From Dromaius novaehollandiae (lineage: Eukaryota; Chordata; Aves; Casuariiformes; Dromaiidae), in the NCBI RefSeq assembly GCF_036370855.1, contig NC_088098.1, forward strand, positions 136,482,721 through 136,546,720: DNA of 64,000 nucleotides, read 5' to 3'. Positions 49,721 through 61,300 of the stretch are shown here, one piece after another. The translations under genes were made by a program, and so were the position numbers. Each line of letters opens with the position of its first letter. Within the stretch, counting starts at the first letter, position 1. The notes below the pieces were generated by a model. That model did no database searches, was not told the origin of the DNA, and saw nothing but the letters and a program-made list of their open reading frames with translations.

Positions 49721-52700
49721 CTCCTGAAGTATTTCCGAAATGTAATCCTGTCTTCTTGCAGTCTTCATTTTGGTAGGTTAAACAAGCTGAGGTCTTGTAT
49801 TCTCTCTTGAGATTCCTTTAGTCTCCAAACCTTTAAGAAGCTTAGCTCTCCTCTCCCCTCCTCTCTGCCACCCTCCTCTTCCCAGAGCATACATTCATAT
49901 TTTTAAATGTGAATGATGAGAACTGAGTATGGGGCCCAGCCTTATATATTCATACTAGTTCATCCCATTACCACTGAAAATACCTCACCTGATGTCGCAC
50001 TGGCCTTTCATGCTGTTGTCTTCAACTCACCTTTTGTCATCTTCAGTTGATAGACTTAGGTAATAACAAAAAATCCAATGATAATTTCATAAGAACATTA
50101 TATTTTGTAATAGCTTGTTTTAGTCTGTTCCTGTCACTCCTGTCTGTAAAACTATTTCCTCTCGTGCTGTCCTCCTCCACCTCATGGTCTTTTTCCGTGG
50201 AAATACTCTTCAGCTTTCTGTCATCGAGAAATTTCATAAGCACATGCCTGGCTCTAAATAAATAAAGCTCTCTAAAGAGCTGTATTTGCTCTGATGAAAG
50301 GTCCATTTAGCTGAGCATCAACAATGTTGTGTGTTGCTCTACTTAACCTAAATAGGTTGTGTCTATGGCATTATTCTTGCTTTTAATACTTTTTTTGTAA
50401 TAAAATAATTCAGTACAATTTTTTTGATGGGAGTGCAACATGGCTGTATTATACTTCTATTTAGCTCCACATTTTGATCATTTCTCAAGACTTTTCATAA
50501 TATTAAGGTCAAATTGCAGTTGCATGCATCAACCCTTTCATCTTTTCTGTATCCACAGCTCAACTTTTCTAAATGTAAGTTTTCAGCTATAGGATACCAA
50601 ACTTCAGTATTATTAATAGCAGATGAAAAAGATGGATGCCAGTAGAGGGACTGGCTTTCATTTAATATGATTTGAGAGGTATTCTGGTGCCACTATTAGA
50701 TGCCTAGAAATAGATTCCCCCTATTCTGCCCTCTGCTAAATGGACTTTCTTTGAGGTGAGGCTCTGTTGTCTCTGTCCATTGCTGTCCCCAGAGGAGGGA
50801 TACCTGTTAGCATAGGGACAGCTTGTTTAGTGGCTTTCTCGCAGACCAAAGGGGAGAGACTGTCTAATTTTGACATTGTCTTCAAATTCTTTTAGAGACC
50901 AAAACCACAGCCCAGCAAAGACTCTGGAGAAGATTTTGTTTTGTGGTGTTACTGTCTGGGATTTTGCGGGTTTGGAAGATGTTTGTACTTCACTGGGTGA
51001 AGGCAATTTAGAGCAGAGAGAAGCCAGGTCAGCAGTACAGGCTGTTGCACTTTCTGGTGGAGATGCATGCTTTCATTAAAGTATAACATGTCATCATGCT
51101 GGCACAAATTGTAAGTTAGTCTTAGGGTTTCCATATAGATTTAAAATTTTAGGAGGGATGCGCAGTGTCTTGTCTTCCAAGTGAAGTCATCCAATACCAG
51201 ATTCCTGGCTGATGGAAACTAGCACAGCTCTACTTGCTAAGAAGCCTTGAGTTGATTTATACTGGTTGGTTATCTGAACAGCTTTTTACCAGTGTGTCTT
51301 GTGGGTGTCACCAGAAAACTGCTGCTCCATTTCTCTTGAAATGGGCAGTTACCTATTGGAGATTTTTTAGTATGGCTGACAGTATTCTTCCTCTCTCGTT
51401 TTCTCTTTCTCTCGCTCTTACATTTTTTTTACTTTTCATCTGTTGCCCTGCCACAGCCTTTTGTTATTGTTTGTGTTCTATTTTCACAAGCCTGCGCTTA
51501 TTTAAAAGCTTAATAGTCAAGTAATTGTGTAGTTTTCCCAGGTTATGATTTCTCTCTCTGGCCCTGTGACAGAACAGGAACACCTGCTATGTGGGGTGTT
51601 CCCAGAGAACAGTGGGTGGGCAGTAACTCAGGCAGCCAGTGTCCACACATTAGCACTTTTCATGCAGCCACATCTCAGCCCCAGTTGTGCAGCAGCAGTT
51701 CTGTTGGCACTCACTCAGTGAAACGTGGCCAAACACCACTTCATTTTGTAGGAATACTGAACCCTTTACAAGCTGTCTCTCTTGTAGGTTCTGAGGGAGT
51801 TATTTCCATCGTTTCTGTTAACTGTTTCATCTCAGTAAGCTCTGAAAGAACCCAGCTTTTGGAATAAAAAGAAATTTCTTTTCCACTTCCAAATAAAGTA
51901 GATACAGAGGGTGAGAGCTACTAATTCTGAATCTTTCAAGGTGTGGGAAGACAAGCAGAAACAATCATCTCTATTAGTTACTCACAAATAATATTAACCT
52001 TGCTTAATGAACCACAGAATATTGAATATTGAATGTTTTGATAAACTGTCCTTTATCTAATCTACCACATTTGAAGTAAATTTATTTAGTTAATTAAACC
52101 AATTTATAAGCACTAGCCTGGTATTTACAATCGATGATTAAGGTGGGTCTAACACAAACACTGAATAAAAAGCCATTATCCAAAATGGACAATCAATCTA
52201 TTTTTAATATGATAAAAATGTAAACATGAATAATCTGAGCACATTCCTGTTCAGCCATGGTGGTATTTAAATACATGTATTTATGATGCATCCTCTTGGT
52301 ACTCATTTTGGCATGTCATATTTAGACTAAGGGATGGAACTGTTTTCTGATCCTGGGATAAAGAAAACCACTGAAGGAAAACAACTCAAGTGTGTGTGCA
52401 AAATAATCATATTTAATGTAAGCTTTTCTGTCTTCTAATTTTAAAATTAAAATGGTGATTAAACTACTATGCATTTTAGCCCTCACTTTCCAGTGAGAAT
52501 GATCTGTATGGTCATGTGTATTTTACCTCAAATTACAGGACATGTGAAATATTTGCCATATTATGTATGTTGTATTTATTCTTTTGTATGTAATGTGGCA
52601 GTCTGGTTTCACTACATAGAGCTATCCATCTTTCCCCACAGAAGTTCTCTTGTTCCCTTGATGTTCCTGCTGTGCAATTCTGGCACTGAAAACTACAGAA

Positions 52701-52977
52701 AGTCGGAACTCTTTGTATGCAGAGTATAAAAACAAAATTGCTTTTTGGAGGTGTAGCACAATTACTCATTGTTTATAAAATGAACATTAGTGAAGTATGC
52801 CCTCAAGTCCCTTAAAATATGATCACTTGTGTATCTAAACATATGCATTTCACTTACTGTGGTTTAGGATTAGTCATTTGTTTATAATGTACCAGGTGGC
52901 TTTTATTTGAAATGGTATACTATTCCAAAGAGTGACAAACAGGATTTTTATTTGTTCATGTTAGGTATGAAGTTGTC
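49721..52977. other. Gene-free stretch
   Basis: No exon supported. 49730-50040 has wording like an old reverse-oriented CR1/L3 end (AATGATGAGAACTGAGTATG, ACTGGCCTTTCATGCTGTTG) but too decayed to call. An open frame on the minus strand at 50043-50306 has an acidic, charged protein and is noted as a finding. Confidence 0.5.
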
Positions 52978-53050
52978 ATAGCTGACCCCTGCTTTGAGCA
53001 GGAGGTTGGATTACCTCCTGAGGTCCCTTTCAAACTAGGTTATTTTGTGT
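52978..53050 (+). mobile_element. Very short CR1 3' end
   Basis: ACCCCTGCTTTGAGCAGGAG, then GTTGGATTACCTCCTGAGGTCC, matches the last 60-70 bases of CR1 3' ends. Typical of extreme 5' truncation at insertion. Confidence 0.75.
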
Positions 53051-53929
53051 GTTTGCTTATGGCATGAGTAGTTCCTTTTGACTGTTGTTGCAAACAGCAC
53101 AAACAGTACATCTCACAGGAATAGGCTCTAATCTACTTTCTTGTTCAAAGTTCTCATAAACCATATATCTGGAGACGTGGGAGTTTCACATATTTTGGAG
53201 TACAGTTAGCACAAAGCTATAGCTGAGGGCCAAACTTGGCTTACAGAACCTTTAGTAGTACCACATCACTTGAAAGGAAGTAGTCTAGGAATCTCATGTT
53301 GTGTGAACATATGTTATTATTTCCAGACCTGAGCTTGTTCTGGAAGCGATACAGACATATATAAAATGGACAACCTGTCAGCCTGATGATGAGTCCATAT
53401 ATAGCTTTGCAGTGTTCTGTAAGCAGCGATCACTTACCTGCACAAGTAAAGCTAACAATATCAATTTTGTATACACGTGTGTGTGTATATGCACTCACAC
53501 ATATATAATTTCTATAATAGATATAGATATGAAATAATATAGCTCTTTTCATTGCCAAACAGCCAAAAGTTAGGTATCAAATGATCTTGATCCTAAAAAT
53601 AATTTTGAATTCTTTCTTGGTCATCTTCAAGTCACTTCTTTAAGCTTTTCTCCACAGCCTTGGAAGCTAGTTTTATCTTCAGTGAGAACTGATACTCTCA
53701 TGTACAAGCTTGATTTCAGGACCTGAAGATTTAAGTAAACCACCAAATACTTTGCCGTTGTACTACACAGGTTTTAAGTAAGTTGTTTATGACAGACCTG
53801 TTTACATTTGTAGCCACCAGCACTGCCAAAAAGGAAGGGTGAAACAGGGAAACCACCAGTAGTAGAGTCAAATCAAGTTAAGGACTGTCTGTACCAATTG
53901 TGTGTGTTTGTATATATGTTTGTATATGT

Positions 53930-55312
53930 ATGTTTGAGACCTAATGGGATGAATTCAAGGGTGCTAAAAGAGTTTGCTGACCTCATCGAAAAGCCTCTGT
54001 CTATCATTTTTGAAAGGTCACGGGGAGAGAAAGTCTCAGACAATTGTAAAAGAACAAGTATTGTGCCCATCTACAGAAAAGAAAATCTGGGAAACTGCAG
54101 ACCAGTTAATCTCGCTTCAGTCCCTGGGAAAATTATGTAATGTCCTCATGGAAGTTATTTTCATACACATGAAGGACAGAAGGTGACTGGGACAAGGCAA
54201 GACATATTTACCAAGGGTAAACAGAGCTTGACCAACCTCATTGCCTTCTGTGATGAAACAGCTTGGGTAGAAAACTGGCTAAAGTGGTAAGCTCAAAGGG
54301 TGGTGGTTAATGGCTCAAAGTTGAAGTGACAAAGATAATTGGGAGTAGGGTTCCTCAAGGGAGCTGAGACTGATAGCATTCATGTTGTATGTATTAATAT
54401 AAACAATCTGGACGATGAGTTGCCTCACCAAGTTTGTGGATGACACCAGACTAGGAGAAGTAGATAGGAAGGAGGAACCACCTACAAAAAGACCTTCACA
54501 GACCTTTGGGCCAACAAGAATTCCTTGAGGTTTAACATAATACATAAATGTAAAGTGCAGCACCTGGGATGAAATAAGCCCAAGCAACGATACAGGCTGG
54601 GAGCTGATGGGCTGGAGAGCAGCTTTGCAGTCAAGGCCTTGGGGGGCCTAGTGGGCAGCAATGAACATGACCCAGCAGGGCGCTTTGGCAGCAAAGACGG
54701 CCAACAGCATCCTGGTCTGCATCAGCAAGAGTGTAGCCAGCAGAACAGGGAATATGATTATGCCATTCCATTCAGCACTCATTAGGCTACACCTGGAATA
54801 GTGCGCTTAGTTTTGATTTTTCAATTTGAGAGATGTAGAAAGATTGGAGAGGGCCATTAGGGTGGTTAGAGGGCTGGAGAACTTGACATACAAAGAAAGA
54901 TTGAAGGAATTGGTTTTGCTGAGCCTAGGGAAGGTAAGAGAAGGCTGGGTGGGAATGAGGGGAGAACTAGTTACAGTCTTCAGACACATAAAGGATATTT
55001 CTAGAGAAGACGAAGGCACTCTTCACAAGGATGCAAAATAACAAGGCAAGAGGCGACAGGAACCAGTTGCTTCAGGGGAAATTTTATCTGGATGTGAGAA
55101 AAAAGTCCTTCACCGTGAGAACAGTTAAATACTGAATTAGGTTGTCCAGAGTCATGGTGGAATCTCTGTCCCTGGAAATACTCAGGACTCAACCTGACAT
55201 ATCCAGGGCCCTGCATAACTTAATCTGAGGCCCTGCTTTACAACAGAAGGTTAGACCAGATGATTTCCAGAGGTCCCTTCTGACCTGGACCATTCTGTGA
55301 TTTTTGGGCTCT
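53930..55312 (+). mobile_element. CR1 LINE fragment, about 1.4 kb, with decayed reverse transcriptase
   Basis: Starts around GGGATGAATTCAAGGGTGCT, with an open stretch at 53898-54140 reading NCRPVNLASVPGKIM, the RT region of CR1. It continues through TTCCTCAAGG(GA), AAGTTTGTGGATGACACCAG (catalytic ADDT region) and ends GACCAGATGATTTCCAGAGG and CATTCTGTGATTTTT. It is more diverged than the 48-kb copy and has frameshifts and internal deletions. Confidence 0.9.
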
Positions 55313-58300
55313 TGCCAAATGTAAGTCATCTTTCTCATGAGAGCCAGCAGATGGCATTGTTCAACAGCAGTAAAAATCATGTGGTAAGATCTGTTCGTGT
55401 TTAATACTGGGATAAACACTTATTAAAAACAAGTATCAGTTTAGGGAAAAAGTTGTAATAAGAAGAGCCACTCCTGCTTCAGAGAGGTGAACACACCTTG
55501 AACACAGTGTAAAAGTTCCTTCCAGACTCAGTTTTGTATAAAAGGTGCATTATGTGTGTAGAGCCTGTGTGTATGCCCAAACACTACAGTCTTTTGATGG
55601 CTTGCCTTGCACAGTTAATCCCATAGACTAATGGTGCCCTCCTCCTGCCTCCTCTTCTTGTCAAGAGGACCATTTGACCTCTTAAGGAGGCACCTGTAAG
55701 CCCTCCTATGACTTGCAGGCAGGCAATCTCTTGATGTAATGTATGCACGTGGACTTGCCAAATGATTGAGCATCATGTATGCTCAAATCAATCCATGTCA
55801 AAAGACATGGACCCTCAATGCATGAGAGACATTACAGTTTTGTCCGCAGAAAGGTGTATCACCAGTCAGCAACAGGACCAGAGCATCAGACCTCAGGAAG
55901 AGGCATCTGGGAACAGACTTTCCCTACTTAGCCTGTAGCTCATTCCTGGTGAGTGTCTAAGGTGCCCTTAGGAAACGTGGCAGGGAGCAGGTTGCAGTGT
56001 GACATTGTCTTCATGAGCACAGAAACAGTTTTTTAGATGACTAGGCTCCATATAACATCACTGTTGATGTATTATGCTGTTGGTGTTATCATACTCAAAT
56101 ATAATCCATGAATATATCAAAATATTATTTCTGTTGGTGCAAAATACTTCTGCTTAAGTACTATTTGCATAGGCAAAAGGAAATGGATGCAAAAGTGAGT
56201 AATTATAATTATAACATCCAGGTATATCCAGTACAAACAAATGTTGCAGCTGGAAAGTTTTCCTTAGCTCTTGTCAGCTTGTATGCATGCATTACCTTAA
56301 TCTCAAGGAAGAGCTCAAGGAAATGAGCACAGACATGGAATATAAAGGGCTTTTATAAGTTGATCACTCTACTTGCACATGAAAACTTAGATTTCAGCTT
56401 AGAAATGTTAGCTGAAGGAGGCTTGGAGTAAACATTTATTTACCCTTTGGTATTGGTCTTCTTAGTTTGAAAATGCAATTTCTCTGCTAATTATAGAATA
56501 GAGATGCAGGTCCAAACTTTTTAAACAGTTTGAGGGTGCTTAATATGGTGAAGTAGTATTTTTATATGAATGTTTGGGGAGACAAGTTATCAGAAATGAG
56601 GATTCGATTGACTGTGATAGTGGGTTGAATTTGATGAATTGTTTAAAACAAGTTGAAAAACAATTTTCAGAGGATTTAATGCTTCCCTCATAACACAGCA
56701 GTCAGTGTATTCATTTTGCAGGGGAGGGGGAGGACACATTTTCCTCAAGTGGTTTCTTTGCCTGAGTTGGGTGAGAAATTTGATCGGTGGTCCTTTTTTT
56801 CCTATGGGACTTGTTTTGCTGTAGGCTATAGGGGACTCGGAGTGGTTTCTTCTGCTCATTGAAACTGCACTTCTGAAATATTTACTCGATTAAGGACTGA
56901 AACCAAAACCTCTCCAAAGAATTCCTTGATCACTATGGCAGCGTCCATCATTCTGTCTCCCAATAATTTTCTACGTATTTATTGGGATGGGAATTGGTCA
57001 TAGAGGCTGAACTTAATCCCACCTTTGCTTACAGGGAGGACCAAAAACTTTAGTTCAAAGTTATGCCCACAGTGAGGTAGAGAAGGGAAGTGAACTGCAC
57101 TCACTGCAAGTGTGCTAATACTGTGCTGTAGAGGATAGAAGAGGGATTGTGGGGCTGTTTCTCTGGGCTTACAACTTCAGCCTCGTATATTATATAAAGT
57201 GCCGACAATGACCAATTTGAATGGATTGCTTTCTCTTGAATATTATTTTTGCCAAAAATTTTGGCATACAAAAAAGTATTTTAAAGCTTTTGATTAACAC
57301 AAATGAATTTTTATATTGGTTTAGCCACAAAAAAGGGATCTTGAGTCCTGGTAGCACTGTAACTGCATTGGTGTGGTGCTTCTCAGCAAGACTAGCCTCA
57401 AAACAGTGTGGTGCTGATGTCATTACATTGCTGCTGTTCTGGAGCTAATTTTTTGCATGGTAATTTGGGGATCTCTGTGTCATACTCTATTGCACAGTGT
57501 AAGGGTGCCCTCAGTCCTCTTAATCTCTTCCTACATCTCGCTTACTCTTTCACCTTGAAAAAAATTACTACTGCTTTTCCTCTTGATGTCTGGCACTTAA
57601 CTGAAGTTAGAAGACAAGGTGGGGATTCAAAATTGAGGCAGTTAAATGTGTTGTTGGAAATCTGCAGAAGCAGAGGTTGTGTAGTGGCCAGAAATGAAGG
57701 CCAAAGGGAGAAGGACAGAACATTTCAATAGAGCTTCATCAGGCGGGTAGAGTCTATCAGGTCACTTATGCACATATCCTGGACTAAGGAACTTTTTGCC
57801 CTAAGGGTGTTGGAATGTCGGGAAATGTATTTGTTGTCAATCTGTTAATGAAGAGCACTGAGACCAGTACTCAGTTATAGCAGAGTCATGCAGAATCCCA
57901 TATGGTTATTTTCAGTCTAAATTCCGTTTAGTATAAAAATAAAACAATCAAGTCCCAGAGTGAGGACAGAAGGGAATAAGGAGGGGAAATAACATACATC
58001 CTCAGAAACATGGTGCAATACACAGGAAACAAGCTCACTGTAGCTACATAGCCACATAAACCGCAAGAAGAGTGTATCCTTCCATCCTCATGTAAGAATG
58101 GGAGCATACGTGCACAATAGCAGCACTTGCTAGGGGAAGAGCAGAGAACTTGACTTCCTCTTCCACTTAGCTATACGTTCTTATCTTTAAAATGTGTGAA
58201 ATGACAAATTAATTCCAAGTGGTTGGATGTGCTACCTGCTTACTTGTATAGAGCTTTTAGGTCTGAGTTTAGTGAGGTCAGGATATTGGTACTACTTTTA

Positions 58301-61300
58301 TAAATGATGGAATGCTGACATTTCCTAAATAAAAAAATGCCAAAGATCTCTGAGTTGAGATCATAGTGCCTTAGTGCTAAGCAATCTATAATCACAGAGG
58401 TAAGAAGACAGAGCACTTGCTCCTAAAACCGCCATCAATTCTGTACCATTTAAAGAATTCCTAGTGTTGTCCAGTGAAATATGTTGTCTTGCTACTTGAG
58501 TGATTCTACTGTTTTTGCTATGCTCCTTTATGAAACGCTATTTGAAGAGGTTTTTTTTAAAGCTTAGATTTCAAGTTTATGGTATTCATGTTTTTCCAGA
58601 CTTTCTGTGCATGTTACCAATCAACTTTTATCATTTTTGTTGACTTTCTCTGGACTATGTCAATGTCCTTTCTCTAAAAGGCTGCCAAATATGTAGCAGA
58701 GATTTATAAATGTTTAGAAGAACTGGATTTACTTCTGCCTTCTTGTTTATTTGTAGCCGTTTGTTGGTGTTGATGGTTTCATGGGTCTGTCTCACACCCA
58801 GATCCTCAGTATGTGTTTGTGTAATATATGGGACTCAGTTTTAATGGCCTGTGCAGTCAATTTAGGAAACGATTCTGGAGTTAGGTTTAAACTCCAAATG
58901 AGGCTCATTAGGTACAAACCCATACAAGGCAGAGACAAGAAAACTTGCTGAATGTTGTGCAAATGTCAGTCACGGAGTCCTGCACATTGTTGTTTATGAG
59001 GTTTAAGAGAAAGTGCAACTTCCCACTAGGTGGATTATTTGCACTTGAATTTTGTTTGTGAATTGAGACTGTTACACAATGACTTTGTCAAACCAAAATT
59101 TTGTTTGCGTTGGTAAAATCATCCTCTGAAGGAACTCCTGGCATATTCTGCATTGCAGATGGTCTGAAGTTAGTGCTTCAGATAATAAAGACCTTTATGG
59201 CAGATTCTGGGCCAAATCTGAACCTTGAGGAGTCAAAGTAGTGAAACTATGAGCAGATACACTGACAAGGGGCCAACCACTAATGTTTCAGACTTTGCAT
59301 TCTCTGTATCTGAGGGAAGTTTTGTTATGTAGATATATCCACTTTATGTGAAGAGTTGCAGTAAAGCAAAATGTTAAATGGTAAATATCAAGATTTGGAG
59401 ATAAGACCAAGAAAAAAATCTAGGAAGAATTGCTCAGATTTAATTTTGACTAGCAGAAGCTATATTGGACTCTTGTGTTTTCTTTTCTTCAGAAGGACAA
59501 CTGATGCATGCTTGAGTTTCTAATTTGCAATTCTTATAGAACAAAAATGCTAACTCTTTGATACCTTTGCATCTGAAGTCTACAGATTTCACTTAAGAGG
59601 AAATTTTTCAGTTGGGAGACAAAACCAAGAGTCTGTGGAGAGAGAAGCCTTGATTTTTGACTGATCTGTACGCTTCCTAATACATATGCCTTCTGCGAAC
59701 GTACAACATATGGAGAGAGGGAATAGCCTTGGTTATAGCTACCAAGGACTTTGGTTATACTTCAAAAATCTGAAAGGTTTTACGCTTAGCAGGAAACAGT
59801 CGTTTCAAATGATGATTTTCTTAGTGCAAAAATTAAGTCCAAATGGAGCCGGGGACCTTGAGGAAGGTGCAGAATGAAGAGTCAGAAGATGGTGTTGATT
59901 CTTCTCCTGTACCTATCCCATCTGCAAAAATCTGAATTCTAGTTTTAATCTATCTTTATAAAAGCACTAGTTTTGGAGGCAACACATGTCCAAGATCTTG
60001 GTAATATATAAGCAAAATTCATTTGCATTCAAAATGCAGATCAAAGCCTGGAATTTAAATTGTCCAGGAGTGCTGAGCTGCTTCCCAGTCTCCTGTCTCC
60101 TGAGGCAATATTCTGCCTAAACTTTTTGCACGTTTACACAGCACAGATGTAGCTCTGTGTTGGAGGCAGTACAGCCACCTGTATTGAGGTTGGTGTGCCT
60201 CCTCAGCACATGGCAATGCAGTACTAGCTAGGGCTTTGGATACTGGAGTAGCTCACTGCTAGTCATGGACAGTGGGGACACTACAAGGGAGGGAGCACGT
60301 ACCTTCTTCTGTTGTCCTACAATTACACATATAACTGGTTTCTGGTTAGCTATAGGACAGTGCAAAATTCAGGAAAACAGAAACAAGTCTGGCCAAAAAA
60401 GCTGGGTGAAGTTCATGAATATTCAAAAAGACCAACCATTTCCAATGACATTTCTTTTGCTGCATGAACCTCATTTACAAATGGAAATCTGCAAGGTCGC
60501 TCCAGTTGCTACCTCGCTGGCTGAGGCAGTTAGTGGTTCACTTCTCCCTGCTGCTGTCCTGCTGGCCTTGTCAATTGTTCACTCCTTTGTGTCAGCTGGT
60601 GCTCACTGGACCACCTGCTGAGCTGATTTGACTCACTAAACAGCAGAAATGTCTTTGCTTTCTTGCCAGAATGTTTCCATATGTTGCATGGGTTACCATG
60701 GCTTATGGAGAAACCTGATGAACAACATTAAAGCTGGGACAACCAAAGCAAGAGGCAGCTCTTATGCTAGTTCACTGTCTCTCATGAAACTGCATCCTTG
60801 GAAGTGCTGGTAACAGAGTATGGAAAAGAATAGTAGATGTTCTCAAACTTCATTTATATGGCTGTCACCACTAGTGGCAACAGCTCCTTGTTTTGATATT
60901 CTGTACCTCTCATACTGCCTCACTCTTACCTCCTGGTCTGATTAGGGTCCCAAGTACACACCCTAACTTATCGTCCTACTGTTTGCTTCTTACCATGAAA
61001 AATGAGGCCCAGCCTCATCCCTTCCCTTCCCTATCATCACCAATCTGCTCTGTCTCATAAAGAGATCTGACACCTTTTTGGCCCCCATCTCATCTGGGTT
61101 AGTCCTGTGTCAGCAGGGCTAGAACAGGTTCTGTAAGATGAGCACCTGTGCTTTGAGCAGAGGTTCGGGTGCTGCTGCCAGTCTTTGGTGGTTGTGGGGG
61201 GGAGGGCATTTGCCTTGCAGCTCAGGTTTAGGTGGTTTGGTGGCCATCAGGAGCTGCTGCCACATGTCACTTTGATGTGATCTGCGTGCCACTGGTGGCA

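Noticed and set aside
52469..52769. Possible PIR or other exon with acceptor TTTCCCCACAG
   Set aside because: Translation has no pirin (cupin) motif and is not open in a consistent phase with any neighbour.
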